Below are positions 8,762-17,513 of a stretch of DNA of 64,000 nucleotides, one piece after another. Origin of the DNA: Arthrobacter sp. OAP107. GTDB taxonomy: Bacteria; Actinomycetota; Actinomycetes; Actinomycetales; Micrococcaceae. Made by a program: the position numbers and the translations under genes. How positions within the stretch are numbered: position 1 is the first letter of the stretch; each line of letters opens with the position of its first letter. The stretch is from NCBI RefSeq assembly GCF_040546765.1, contig NZ_JBEPOK010000001.1:4898001-4962000 (forward strand). Direction: 5' to 3'. A model generated the notes under the pieces. It saw nothing but the letters and a program-made list of their open reading frames with translations. It had not been told where the DNA came from and did not search any database.

Positions 8762-8829
8762 TTTGTACCAGTCGGTGTTAAGCTGTGTCAACAGATGTCG
8801 GTGAACCCCACCGGCCGCAAGGAGGACCA

Positions 8830-9879
8830 TTGAAGAAGGCGCCCACTATCCGCGATGTGGCGGCAGCGGCGGGAGTCTCGGTGTCCGTGGTGTCGCGGGT
8901 GCTGAACCCCGACTCCGGCCCGGTCGCGCCGGCCAAGCGCGAGCAAGTCCTCAATGTCATCAGCGAACTCGGCTACCGCCCCCGGGCCGCGGCGCGCGAA
9001 CTCAGCGCCGGCCACGCCCTGACTGTCGGCCTGGTGGTCACTGACCTTGCCAACCCGTTCTTCGCCCAACTGGCGGACCGCGTGGTGTGGGAGGCGCGCA
9101 GCCATGGCGTCCAGGTGGTGGTCATGACCACCCAGGAGGACCCGCACCTTGAGGCCGAATCCCTCGACACACTCCTGGACCGTTCCGTGGGCGGCGTCAT
9201 TGCCACGCCAACGGGCGGAAACGTCGAGAAATGGGACCGCCTGCGGGACCTCGGAGTCAACGTTGTTTTCGTAGACCGCGCCATTGCGGAGCTTGGCGAC
9301 GTGGACGTCGTCAGCATCGAAAACTCCGACTCGGCCCGGCGCGCCACCGAGCACCTCATCGCCCTCGGCCACGAACGGATCGGCCTGATCACCGGACCGG
9401 CCAGCACCTCCACGGGCCGGTCGAGGATCAGCGGCTACCGGTCAGCCCTCGAAAGCGCCTCGATAAGCCTCGATCCGATGCTGGTCCGCGACGTTCCGTT
9501 CCGCGGAGACGGCGGGGGCGACGCCGTCGGGTCCCTCCTTGCGTCCCCGGATGCCCCAACCGGGCTGATCGTCGCCAACACCGCCCAGGTCCAAAGCTCA
9601 GTCCGGCGGCTCGTCCAGATGGGCGTCCGGATCCCCGACGACCTGTCCGTGATCGTCTTTGACGACAACCCGTGGACCGAACTGACGAGCCCACCGCTCA
9701 GCGTCATCCGGCAGCCCATCGGCATGCTCGCCGTGCACTCGCTCGAGCTCGTCCTCGGGCGGATGCAGGGCCGGCTCCCCGCGGGCGCCAGGACCATCGA
9801 GGTCAAGGCGGATTTCGTGCCGCGCAGCAGCTGCGCCGCACCTGTCCGCTCCGCAGCCAGCAAGTCCGTCACCCGATAA
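8830..9879 (+). CDS. LacI-family transcriptional regulator
   Basis: A 349-residue repressor. The N-terminal helix-turn-helix is PTIRDVAAAAGVSVSVVSRV; the hinge and periplasmic-binding-type effector domain follow, with GLVVTDLANPFFAQLADRV near residue 65. The TTG at 8830 is the best start because AAGGAGG lies just upstream and it places the HTH at the usual position; an in-frame GTG at 8785 would add 15 unconserved residues. It is divergent from the TRAP operon and probably senses the imported substrate or a derivative. A small monooxygenase-like gene follows after 14 bp. Confidence 0.9.
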   Translation: MKKAPTIRDVAAAAGVSVSVVSRVLNPDSGPVAPAKREQVLNVISELGYRPRAAARELSAGHALTVGLVVTDLANPFFAQLADRVVWEARSHGVQVVVMTTQEDPHLEAESLDTLLDRSVGGVIATPTGGNVEKWDRLRDLGVNVVFVDRAIAELGDVDVVSIENSDSARRATEHLIALGHERIGLITGPASTSTGRSRISGYRSALESASISLDPMLVRDVPFRGDGGGDAVGSLLASPDAPTGLIVANTAQVQSSVRRLVQMGVRIPDDLSVIVFDDNPWTELTSPPLSVIRQPIGMLAVHSLELVLGRMQGRLPAGARTIEVKADFVPRSSCAAPVRSAASKSVTR

Positions 9880-9893
9880 GAAAAGGAAAACCC

Positions 9894-10205
9894 ATGACCG
9901 TAGTTGTCACTGCCATGTTCACGCCCAAGGAAGGCGCCTTCGCCGACGTCGTGGCCGCCCTCTCCCCCGCCATCGCGGAAGTGCACGACGAGCCCGGCTG
10001 CCTCCTGTACGCCATCCACGAAGCGCCGAATGGCCAGATCGTCATGATCGAAAAGTGGGAAAGCGCCGAACTCCTCGATGCCCACGGCGCCGGCGAGCCC
10101 GTCAAGCGCCTGAACGCCTCCCTTGAGGGGCTCCTGGCAGAACCGGTCGAGGTGACGCGGCTGGCCGCGATCCCCGCCGGCACCAGCACGCAGGGCGCGC
10201 TCTGA
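9894..10205 (+). CDS. Antibiotic biosynthesis monooxygenase (ABM) domain protein
   Basis: A 103-residue single-domain protein of the ABM/YgiN-type dimeric ferredoxin-like fold. Visible hallmarks are an initial beta strand (VVVTAMFTPKEG), the helix with VHDEPGCLLYAIHEA, and IVMIEKWESAELLDAH. Relatives are cofactor-free quinol monooxygenases or unassigned catabolic helpers. The ATG at 9894 follows an AAAAGGAAAA stretch. It lies 14 bp after the lacI-type gene, so it is probably co-transcribed with it. A strong hairpin follows at 10223. Confidence 0.8.
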   Translation: MTVVVTAMFTPKEGAFADVVAALSPAIAEVHDEPGCLLYAIHEAPNGQIVMIEKWESAELLDAHGAGEPVKRLNASLEGLLAEPVEVTRLAAIPAGTSTQGAL

Positions 10206-10222
10206 TCTGAAGAACGACGGCG

Positions 10223-10253
10223 GCCCCTCGCCTGGGCATTCCAGGTGGGGGGC
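10223..10253. terminator. Bidirectional terminator hairpin
   Basis: A 13-bp GC-rich stem with two G-T pairs and a 5-nt loop (GCATT) lies between the converging ABM gene and the second lacI-type gene, so it can serve both strands. Confidence 0.7.
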
Positions 10254-10258
10254 GCCGT

Positions 10259-11281
10259 TCAGGCCGGGGGCGCCGTCGAACCCCTGACCACGAGTTCCGG
10301 GTCAACAAGCTTCGTCTGCACCGGCAGTTCCGGATCCTTCATGCGGTCCAGCAGGGCCTTTGCAGCCCCGGCACCCACCTCGCCGTTCCGGCCGTCGATA
10401 GTGGTCAGGCGCAGCAGGTTCGCGGACGCAAGAGGCGAGTTGTCGTAACCGATCAGGGAAAGATCCTCCGGGATACGCCGCCCCCGGTCCCGCGCCGCGG
10501 CCGCCACGCCCATCGCCATAACGTCGTTCGCCGCAAAAATCGCCGTGAGCCCAGGGGCCTGATCGAGCAGCTTCAGCGCACCCTCGTAGCCGTCCGGCTC
10601 CATCGTAAGACCGTGACCCTGCACCGTGTGCGGCCGCAGCCCGTGTTCGCGCATCGCAGCCTCAAACCCCTGGGCCCGCAGACGCGCGGCGCCGCCGCCA
10701 CCGGTCACGTGCCCGATTTCCCTGTGGCCCAGCCCGATCAGGTGCTCCGTGGCCAGGCGTCCGCCGGCCTCGTCGTCATTGGCCACGATGTCCGCGCCCG
10801 GAACAACCACGTCGCGGTTGCCCGCCACCACAGCCGGAACGTCGACGGCGGCGAACATCTCCTCCGTAGGCTCGGTCGCAATCACGATGCCGTCCACCCG
10901 CAGCGACATGAGGCCGTCCACCGGCGTCCGGTCCAGATGGGCGTTGAACGACGGGTCGGCAACGGCCACCCGGAACCCGAGCGGTGCGAGTTCATCGTGC
11001 AGCCCGCCCAGCAGGCCGACGAACCAAAGATTGCGGTAGTCGTCCAGGACGACGCCGATGGTCCGGGACCGGTTTCCGGCCAGGGTCGCTGCCGCCCGGC
11101 TCGGGCGGTAGTTCAGACGTGCGATCGCTTCTTCGACGGCGGCGCGGCGGGCGGCGGAGACGCCGGGCGCCCCGCGCAGGACCAGCGAGACCAGGGATTT
11201 TGATACCCCGGCCGCGGAGGCAACGTCGTAAATGTTCGGGCGCTTGCCCGTCTCCTGGGTCACCCTGCCATTGTCGCCCAT
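10259..11281 (-). CDS. LacI-family transcriptional regulator
   Basis: A 340-residue repressor with the HTH NIYDVASAAGVSKSLVSLVL near residue 15 and a LacI/GalR effector domain (VDGIVIATEPTEEM; a DNA-recognition hinge around RPSRAAATLAG). The start is uncertain: ATG at 11281 or a GTG at 11263 that has a GGCAGG site; a longer frame to 11356 would run into the divergent promoter. It is divergent from the dehydrogenase/isomerase operon and most likely binds the TGGAGCGCTCCA palindromes at 11334 and 15893. Confidence 0.88.
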   Translation of the reverse strand: MGDNGRVTQETGKRPNIYDVASAAGVSKSLVSLVLRGAPGVSAARRAAVEEAIARLNYRPSRAAATLAGNRSRTIGVVLDDYRNLWFVGLLGGLHDELAPLGFRVAVADPSFNAHLDRTPVDGLMSLRVDGIVIATEPTEEMFAAVDVPAVVAGNRDVVVPGADIVANDDEAGGRLATEHLIGLGHREIGHVTGGGGAARLRAQGFEAAMREHGLRPHTVQGHGLTMEPDGYEGALKLLDQAPGLTAIFAANDVMAMGVAAAARDRGRRIPEDLSLIGYDNSPLASANLLRLTTIDGRNGEVGAGAAKALLDRMKDPELPVQTKLVDPELVVRGSTAPPA

Positions 11282-11298
11282 CGGTCGACCGTTTGGGA

Positions 11299-11345
11299 TA
11301 TTGACAGGACAAACTCCCGGCCCTATCGTGTTGTGGAGCGCTCCA
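11299..11345 (+). promoter_or_regulatory. SigA-type promoter with LacI operator, driving the Gfo/Idh operon
   Basis: TTGACA at 11301-11306 and TATCGT at 11324-11329 are separated by exactly 17 bp. The perfect palindrome TGGAGCGCTCCA at 11334-11345 lies over the expected transcription start. The block TATTGACAGGACAAACTCC at 11299-11317 is identical to one in the promoter at 15893-15942. Confidence 0.8.
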
Positions 11346-11405
11346 TTATGCGTCACACGTCACAGCGGCTGAGTCCCGCAAAGCCCGTTTCAAAGGAGAA
11401 AACCA

Positions 11406-12584
11406 ATGCCCAAAGATCTCGGCGTAGCCGTCATCGGGGCGGGCATGGCCGGCAAGGCTCACGCCGCCGCCTTCCGCACCGCTTCCGCCCTGTACAACCC
11501 CGTCCTGCCGCCGATCCGGCTGGTTTCCATCGGCGACGTGAACCCGGAGTTCGGCTCCCTCGCCGCGCGGCGCTTCGGTTACGGGCGCAACGACACCTCG
11601 TGGCAGGCCATCGCCGAGGCCGATGACATCGACGTCGTCAGTGTTGTCATCGCCAACTCGCTGCACCGCGAAGTAGTAGAGGGTCTCCTCGCCGCCGGTA
11701 AGCACGTCCTGTGCGAGAAGCCGCTCAGCGACACCCTGGAGGACGCCCGGGCCATGGCCAACGCCGCCCGCAATGCCTCCTCCATCGCCCGCATCGGGTT
11801 CACCTTTCGGCGCACCCCGGGCATCGCCTACATCCGCGACCTCATCCGCAACGGAACCCTGGGCAAGGTGCTCCACTTCAGCGGCCGCTACTGGACCGAC
11901 TACGGCTTCAGCCCCGGCGCCCCCATGAGCTGGCGCTACAAGGGCGGCCCCGGCTCCGGCGCCCTGGCCGACGTCGGATCCCACCTCGCGTATGTCTCCG
12001 AGTTCCTGTGCGGCGACATCAAATCCATCAGCGGCGGCCGCCTCAGCACGGCCATCGACAAGAGGCCCGTGCCGCTGGGCGCCGTCATCGGCCACGACCA
12101 CGCCGCTGTCAGCGACACCTTCGAGGCCGTTGAAAACGACGACTACGCAGCCTTCTCCGCCGAGTTCGAAAACGGCGCCGGCAGCTTCGAAGTCTCCCGC
12201 GTCGCGGCCGGGCACGCCAACAGCCTTAACTTCGAGGTCTTCTGCGAGAACGGCTCCGCGAAGTTCGACCAGCGCCGCCCCGGCGAGGTCCAGCTGTTCC
12301 TCAACGACGGCTCTGGCCACGAAAGCGGCTACCGCCAGGTTATCCTCGGCCCGGGCCACCCCTACATCGCCGGCGGCCTGGCCATGGACGCCCCCGAGGT
12401 CGGCTTCGGCCAGAACGATGCCTTCGCCTACCAGTCCCGCGCGTTCCTCGAAGAAGTCGCCGGCCTCAGCGAAGCCGAATCCCTGCCGCGCTGCGCCGGC
12501 TTCGACGAAGGCGTCCGCAACATGGAACTGCTAGCCGCGGTCACCGAATCAGCCCTGAACAACGGAAAGAAGATCACGCTATGA
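11406..12584 (+). CDS. Gfo/Idh/MocA-family NAD(P)-dependent oxidoreductase
   Basis: A 392-residue sugar or cyclitol dehydrogenase. It has the N-terminal dinucleotide fold VAVIGAGMAGKAHAAAF, the signature helix HVLCEKPLSDTLEDAR with its catalytic-site lysine near residue 102, and a C-terminal alpha/beta domain (GGPGSGALADVGSHL). The length is normal. The ATG follows an AAAGGAG site. It overlaps the next gene by 4 bp. Pairing with an AP-endonuclease-2-type isomerase is typical of inositol, glucoside or keto-sugar degradation; the substrate cannot be named from sequence. Confidence 0.9.
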   Translation: MPKDLGVAVIGAGMAGKAHAAAFRTASALYNPVLPPIRLVSIGDVNPEFGSLAARRFGYGRNDTSWQAIAEADDIDVVSVVIANSLHREVVEGLLAAGKHVLCEKPLSDTLEDARAMANAARNASSIARIGFTFRRTPGIAYIRDLIRNGTLGKVLHFSGRYWTDYGFSPGAPMSWRYKGGPGSGALADVGSHLAYVSEFLCGDIKSISGGRLSTAIDKRPVPLGAVIGHDHAAVSDTFEAVENDDYAAFSAEFENGAGSFEVSRVAAGHANSLNFEVFCENGSAKFDQRRPGEVQLFLNDGSGHESGYRQVILGPGHPYIAGGLAMDAPEVGFGQNDAFAYQSRAFLEEVAGLSEAESLPRCAGFDEGVRNMELLAAVTESALNNGKKITL

Positions 12585-13597
12585 AGCTCGGCGTCTACAA
12601 CGCGATCCTGCACGACCGCCCGCTGCCCGAAGCACTGAGAGTCGTCGCCGACCTGGGCCTGACCGGCATCGAAATCAATTCCGGCGGGTTCCTGCCGGCC
12701 GTGCACGTCCCTACCTTCGATGACATCCTCGAGAGCGACGCCGCCCGCGATGACTATCTCGCGATCTTCGAAGGCACCGGCGTCTCCATCGCCGGGCTGA
12801 ACTGCAACGGCAACCCGCTGCACCCCAACCGCGCCATCGGCGACAAGCACGCCGAGGACATCCGCCGCTCCATCCGCCTGGCCCACCGCCTCGGACAGAA
12901 CCGCGTGGTCACCATGTCCGGACTCCCCGGCGGAGAACCCGGTGCCACCGTGCCGAACTGGATCGTCAACGCCTGGAACTCTGCCGCCTTGGACGTTTTG
13001 GACTACCAGTGGGGCGTCGCCGCCGAGTTCTGGAAGGAAACCGACCGGCTCGCCGCCGACCACGGCGTCAAGGTGGCCCTGGAACTGCACCCGCAGAACC
13101 TCGTCTTCAACCCCGCCGACGTCTACAAACTCGTCGAACTCACCGGCGCCACCCACGTGGGCGTCGAACTGGACGCCTCCCACCTGTTCTGGCAGCAGAT
13201 GGACCCCGTTGCCGTCGTCCGCGAACTCGGGCCCCTGGTCTTCCACGCCGCTGCCAAGGACGTCCGCGTCAACAAGGACACCGCCGCCATCTACGGCGTC
13301 CTCGACAACCGCTTCCGCAGGCTCTCCCCCGACGAAAACCGGACCAACCTGGGCGGCGACGAATGGGCCAACGAATGGCCCAAACCCGCCGCCTGGGACT
13401 TCGTCGCCCTCGGCAAAGGCCACGACACCGCCTACTGGACCGAGTTCCTGCGCGCCCTCCACGACGTCAACCCCGACATGCTCGTCAACATCGAACACGA
13501 AGACGTCGAGCTCGGCCGGATCGAAGGCCTCGAAGTCGCGTCCAGGGTGCTCAAGGAAGCCGACGCGGCCCTGGCCGCCTCACTGGTCAGTCCCTAA
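12581..13597 (+). CDS. Sugar-phosphate isomerase/epimerase (AP endonuclease 2-like TIM barrel)
   Basis: A 338-residue TIM-barrel enzyme of the xylose-isomerase-like superfamily (IolE/IolI, YcjR-type). Metal-ligand motifs are ALELHPQNLVFNPADVYKLV (Glu), GVELDASHLFWQQMDP (Asp and His), VFHAAAKDVRV (His) and the late VNIEHEDVELGRIEGL (Glu). The start overlaps the upstream dehydrogenase stop (ATGA). The pair probably oxidises and then isomerises or dehydrates one sugar or cyclitol. A strong terminator follows at 13627. Confidence 0.9.
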   Translation: MKLGVYNAILHDRPLPEALRVVADLGLTGIEINSGGFLPAVHVPTFDDILESDAARDDYLAIFEGTGVSIAGLNCNGNPLHPNRAIGDKHAEDIRRSIRLAHRLGQNRVVTMSGLPGGEPGATVPNWIVNAWNSAALDVLDYQWGVAAEFWKETDRLAADHGVKVALELHPQNLVFNPADVYKLVELTGATHVGVELDASHLFWQQMDPVAVVRELGPLVFHAAAKDVRVNKDTAAIYGVLDNRFRRLSPDENRTNLGGDEWANEWPKPAAWDFVALGKGHDTAYWTEFLRALHDVNPDMLVNIEHEDVELGRIEGLEVASRVLKEADAALAASLVSP

Positions 13598-13626
13598 CGG
13601 CCGGACCGGCAACACAAGCACAGACA

Positions 13627-13659
13627 GGAAGCCTGCCGGGCATCAGCCGGCAGGCTTCC
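13627..13659 (+). terminator. Terminator hairpin after the isomerase gene
   Basis: A perfect 13-bp stem (GGAAGCCTGCCGG with CCGGCAGGCTTCC) and 7-nt loop lie 29 bp after the stop. No long T-run follows. Confidence 0.75.
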
Positions 13660-13698
13660 GCCGTCGCCCGGGTCACACGGTCCGCGGGTATCGTAGTT

Positions 13699-14780
13699 GT
13701 GACTTTCGAATGCAGGCCCAACGCGCCGCTGAAACTCATCGAGTCCTGGGGCAAGGTCCGGACCCAGGGCCAGGACATCTCCGGCCGGGCCGAGCAGGTG
13801 ACCCTGCAGCTGGAAAGCGCCATCGGGATGGGGCTGCTCAACCCGGGTGAGCGGCTCCCGCCGGAATCGGTCATGGCCGAACACCTCGGCGTCTCGCCCC
13901 TCGCCCTCTGCCAGTCCCTTGCCGTGCTGCGGAGCAAGGGGCTCCTGGGCGGGCGCGGCGGCGGAAGATACGCCGGGGTGCTGCCGGTCCGGGAAGCCGA
14001 GATCGCCCAGCAACTGCGCCGGCACAAGAGCGACGACCTGCGCGACCTCATCGACCTCGCCGCCGGAACCGCCGGCTCGGCAGCCCGGCTGGCGTCCAAA
14101 CGCTCCGACGAGCAGAACGTGCGGCGCCTCCGGAAGCTCGCCCAGCGGTACGCCTCAAGCTCGGAGCCGCACATGCTTCGCCAGGCGGATGCCCGGCTTC
14201 ACATCGGCCTTGGAGTCGCAGCCCAGTCCCACCGCCTGACTGCCCTGCTGATCCAGATCCACGCCGAACTGTCGCCGCTGACGTGGGGCAACGCGTGGCT
14301 GGACGGACAGCCGAGCTCCGTCGAGGAACACGAGGGCTGCTGGACGCCAGCGCCTGGCCATCCTCACCTCGGACCTGGCGGACCACCGGTGAAGCCATCG
14401 ACGAGGTCGCGCAGTCGACCGCCCTGGCTCTTGGGCAGAGCCTGGAGCGGGTATTCGCCGACCTGGCAGTCCTGGCCCGCGCCATGACGGACATCCTCGC
14501 GCCCCGGGCACATCGTGCACCAAACTCGAGTCCCTCAAACCCGCCGTCGAGGACATCGTCACCCGGCAGGCGGGACTGGTGGACAGCGCCGGGGTGTCGG
14601 TCACCCCGGGGCTGTCCACCGACGCCGACCCGTGGCACCAGTGGCAAGGTGGTGGCTTCCAACAGCGCCCGGTTCGCCCCCGGCACGCGTTTCCAGGGGG
14701 CCCGCAGCGGACCCGGGTCAGTTCCAGTGCCGGCGGCGGACCGCGCCGCTCCACCGTGGCACCTCGTCGCGGGCGACTGA
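13699..14780 (+). pseudogene. Frameshifted GntR/FadR-family regulator
   Basis: From a GTG near 13699 the first frame encodes a GntR winged helix (LLNPGERLPPESVMAEHLGV; the second half is unusual but recognisable) and an FCD-type effector domain with DARLHIGLGVAAQSHR. Around 14330 the coding character moves to the +1 frame (EAIDEVAQSTALALGQSLER). Near 14515 it moves again (LKPAVEDIVTRQAGLVDSAG), and at about 14645 to a frame reading GKVVASNSARFAPGTRF, like a sensor domain. At least three frame changes are needed, so the gene is decayed or badly sequenced. It lies between the isomerase and binding-protein genes and may once have regulated one of them. Confidence 0.7.
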
Positions 14781-14791
14781 ACGTCGGGTGT

Positions 14792-15787
14792 TCAGCGTAT
14801 TCCCTGGTCGGCGAACTTCACGACGTCCGCCGCGTTGGACTTGTCCACGATGGTGGGCCCGGTAAGCACGGGCTGCCCGCCCCCGAGCTTGAAGCCGCCC
14901 CGCTTGACCTGCCACAGGGCGTCCACGGACTCGTAACCCTGGAGCCACGGCTGCTGGTCCACGGTAAAAAGCACGGTGCCGTCGGCGATCTTCTGGGCAA
15001 GTTCCTTGTTCAGGTCAAAGGAGGCCACCTTGGCCGAGCTGCCCGCGGTAGCCACGGACTTCAGGAGGGTCAGCGTGATGGGGGCACCCAGGCCGATAAT
15101 GACGTCGGCGTCCTTGGCTGCCTGCAGCTTGGCCGTTGCCGTGGACTCAACAGACGTCATGTCGGCGCCGTTCACGTACAGGATCTCCGTTCCGGGAACC
15201 TTGGACTTCACCCCGGCGCAGCGCGCTTCCAGCCCCACATGTCCCTGGGCCTGGATCACGCAAATGGGGTGTTTGAAGTCCTCCGCCGCCAGCTTCTCGC
15301 CCACCGCCTGGCCGGCGAGTTGCTCGTTGGAGCCGAAGTGCGTAAACGCCCCGAGCTGCTTGGAGACGTCCTCACCGGCGTTCAGGCTCACGATGGGAAT
15401 ACCGGCGTCAGAGGCCTTCTTGAGGGAATCCTTCAGCGCGCCGGGGGTGGCCAGGGTGACGGCGATTCCGTCCACCTTCTGGTCCACGGCCTGCTGGATC
15501 AGCTGCGCCTGCCGGCCTGCTTCGGGATCGTTCGTGTAGAGCAGCTCCACGTTGTCCTTCGCCGCCGCCTCCTCGGCACCCTTCCGGACCGTGTCCCAGA
15601 AGGCGTCGCCTGCCGGAGCATGCGTGATCAGGGCAATCTTCAGGCGCGGAGTCGAGACGGCCTGGCCCCCGCCGCCGCCGGTGTTGGCTTCCGGAGCCCT
15701 TCCGCCCTGGCTGGAGCACGCCGTCAAAGCCAGCATAGGGATTGCAACCGCCGCAACCGCTGCGCGGTGCCAAAAAAACTTCTTCAC
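14792..15787 (-). CDS. Sugar ABC transporter substrate-binding lipoprotein (RbsB-like)
   Basis: A 331-residue periplasmic-binding-protein-4 family member. The signal peptide ends in the lipobox LTAC (MLALTACSSQGG), so it is membrane-anchored. Family features include ALITHAPAGDAFWDTVRKGA, QAVDQKVDGIAVTLATPGAL and GIPIVSLNAGED. The GTG at 15787 follows AAGGAGATCACCA; longer upstream starts would disrupt the signal peptide. No permease or ATPase gene is adjacent. Its promoter matches that of the Gfo/Idh operon 4.6 kb away, so the bound ligand is probably the substrate of that pathway. Confidence 0.88.
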   Translation of the reverse strand: MKKFFWHRAAVAAVAIPMLALTACSSQGGRAPEANTGGGGGQAVSTPRLKIALITHAPAGDAFWDTVRKGAEEAAAKDNVELLYTNDPEAGRQAQLIQQAVDQKVDGIAVTLATPGALKDSLKKASDAGIPIVSLNAGEDVSKQLGAFTHFGSNEQLAGQAVGEKLAAEDFKHPICVIQAQGHVGLEARCAGVKSKVPGTEILYVNGADMTSVESTATAKLQAAKDADVIIGLGAPITLTLLKSVATAGSSAKVASFDLNKELAQKIADGTVLFTVDQQPWLQGYESVDALWQVKRGGFKLGGGQPVLTGPTIVDKSNAADVVKFADQGIR

Positions 15788-15892
15788 TGGTGATCTCCTT
15801 CGATCGCGTCCAGATGACTGGGGGAACCACACCGCTGCATCAACCCGGCCGGGAAGGAGGGACGAAACTAGACGGATGTGACTGCGCGCAAT

Positions 15893-15942
15893 TGGAGCGC
15901 TCCACAAATTGAGGATAAGAGCAGGAGTTTGTCCTGTCAATA
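15893..15942 (-). promoter_or_regulatory. SigA-type promoter with LacI operator, driving the binding-protein gene
   Basis: On the minus strand, TTGACA (15935-15940) and TATCCT (15912-15917) are 17 bp apart, followed by the palindrome TGGAGCGCTCCA (15893-15904). A 19-bp block covering the -35 is identical to that at 11299-11317. Co-regulation by the LacI protein at 10259 is inferred. Confidence 0.8.
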
Positions 15943-15955
15943 GTTCTATTTGCGG

Positions 15956-16486
15956 CTAGCGCTGGTAAACGCCCGTGAGCGTGGCAGTGCCCAGCAGATG
16001 ACGGGCGAGTTCCGATCCCAGCCCGGCAGGCTTGGCGCCCGACCCGCCCGGCAGCTCCTCAACATCCAGCGCGTAGACGGTGACGACGTAACGGTGCCGG
16101 CCGTGCCCCGGCGGCGGGGCGGCCCCGACGTAACCGTGGAAGCCGGCGTCGTTCTTCAATTGCACAGCAGCGGGCGGGAGCTGCGGGCCACCCTCCGCCC
16201 CTGCGCCCTCCGGCAGAGAGGTGGTGTCCGCGGGAATGTTGAGGACCGCCCAGTGCCAGAAACCGCCGGCACCCGGGGCGTCCGGATCAAACACGGTCAC
16301 GGCGTAGCTCCTGGTCCCGTCCGGGGCGCCGCTCCAGCTCAGCTGCGGGGACTCGTCGGCGCCGCCGGCGTGCATCCTGCCGCTGCGCTGCGGCGGCTGC
16401 AGGGTCCCGCCATCCTCAAAGGACCGGCTGGTGAGCCCGAACGCGGGGACGTCCGGAAGGTTTGGAAACGGACGCTGCGATGTCAT
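15956..16486 (-). CDS. YbhB/YbcL-type PEBP (Raf kinase inhibitor-like) protein
   Basis: A 176-residue phosphatidylethanolamine-binding-protein-like fold. Motifs are the anion-pocket VFDPDAPGAGGFWHWAVLNI near residue 66 and the GYVGAAPPPGHGRHRYVV segment near 118. Bacterial members are small cytoplasmic or exported proteins with poorly known ligands; no signal peptide is visible. It ends just downstream of the binding-protein promoter and lies 9 bp after the PfkB kinase stop, probably in the same transcript. Confidence 0.9.
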   Translation of the reverse strand: MTSQRPFPNLPDVPAFGLTSRSFEDGGTLQPPQRSGRMHAGGADESPQLSWSGAPDGTRSYAVTVFDPDAPGAGGFWHWAVLNIPADTTSLPEGAGAEGGPQLPPAAVQLKNDAGFHGYVGAAPPPGHGRHRYVVTVYALDVEELPGGSGAKPAGLGSELARHLLGTATLTGVYQR

Positions 16487-16495
16487 GGCTGCTCC

Positions 16496-17467
16496 TCAGG
16501 TGGTGGGAACTTCGGCTTGCTCTGCTGCTGCTTCGACGCGGTTGAGCTCCGCCCGGGTGGGCGGATTTGCGCCGGCACGGGAGACGGTCACGGCTGCGGC
16601 GCGGGAGGCGTGGGCCAGCAGGGCGGTGAGCCCCTCGGCCGGGAGTGCCCGCAGGTCAGCCCGGTTCTGGGCGCCGTCCAGGCCACGGTCCACCACGCCG
16701 GACAGCAGCGCCGCCATGAAGGAATCCCCTGCGCCAACGGTGTCCGCCACCTCCACACGGGGCGCGGCGAACTCGGCCTCGCCTGCGGCGGTGATCCCCC
16801 ACGGCCCGTCCGCGCCGCGCGTCACCACCACGACGGCGGGCCCCTCCGCACCGCCGAGCTTCAGCCAGCGGCGCGCTGACTCCAGCGGGTCCACGCCTGG
16901 GTAGAGCCAGGCGAGGTCCTCGTCGGAGGCCTTGACGATGTCCGAGAGGGTCACGAACTTTTCGGCCTGCCGGCGGGCGTAATCGGCGTCCGTGATGATG
17001 CTGGGGCGGCAGTTGGGGTCAAAGCTGATGGTCGACGCCGGGTGGGCGCGCTCGACGGCGGCCAGCACCTCTGCGGCGCCGGGCGCCAGCATGGTGGCGA
17101 TGGAGCCGGCGTGCAGCAGCGTGGTTCCCTGCAGCATGAAGGGCAGCCGTTCCCCCAGACCGGGGAGCTCCCAGGCGAGGTCAAACGTGTAGGTGGCGGC
17201 GCCGTCGTCGTCCACGAGGGCAGTGGCCACGCTGGTGGGCAGCCCGTCCGGGGCCTGCGGGAGCATGACGGAACTCGCCCGCAGGTGGGCGGCCAGCGAC
17301 TCACCGTAGGCGTCCCGGCCGTACCGGCCGACGAACTGCACCGGGTGTCCCAGGCGGGCGAGCCCGACGGCGACGTTGAGCGGGCTGCCGCCCACATGGG
17401 CTTCGATTCCGGAGCTGCGCTGGACCACGTCAACGAGGCCCTCGCCGATAACAGTGAGCATGGTCAT
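16496..17467 (-). CDS. PfkB-family carbohydrate kinase (fructokinase-like)
   Basis: A 323-residue ribokinase-fold kinase. It begins with VIGEGLVDVV and the substrate motif GGSPLNVAVGLARLG; the C-terminal PfkB signature DTVGAGDSFMAALLSG (about residue 247) contains the anion hole and catalytic aspartate. Family members phosphorylate fructose, 2-keto-3-deoxygluconate, ribose or other sugars with ATP; fructokinase is the best guess. The start ATG overlaps nothing; the gene stands 9 bp before the PEBP gene. No sugar-specific neighbour fixes the substrate. Confidence 0.85.
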   Translation of the reverse strand: MTMLTVIGEGLVDVVQRSSGIEAHVGGSPLNVAVGLARLGHPVQFVGRYGRDAYGESLAAHLRASSVMLPQAPDGLPTSVATALVDDDGAATYTFDLAWELPGLGERLPFMLQGTTLLHAGSIATMLAPGAAEVLAAVERAHPASTISFDPNCRPSIITDADYARRQAEKFVTLSDIVKASDEDLAWLYPGVDPLESARRWLKLGGAEGPAVVVVTRGADGPWGITAAGEAEFAAPRVEVADTVGAGDSFMAALLSGVVDRGLDGAQNRADLRALPAEGLTALLAHASRAAAVTVSRAGANPPTRAELNRVEAAAEQAEVPTT

Positions 17468-17513
17468 ACTCTGCCAGAGAACGGCGCCCGCCGCTCGGCT
17501 TCCGTGCAGGGGG

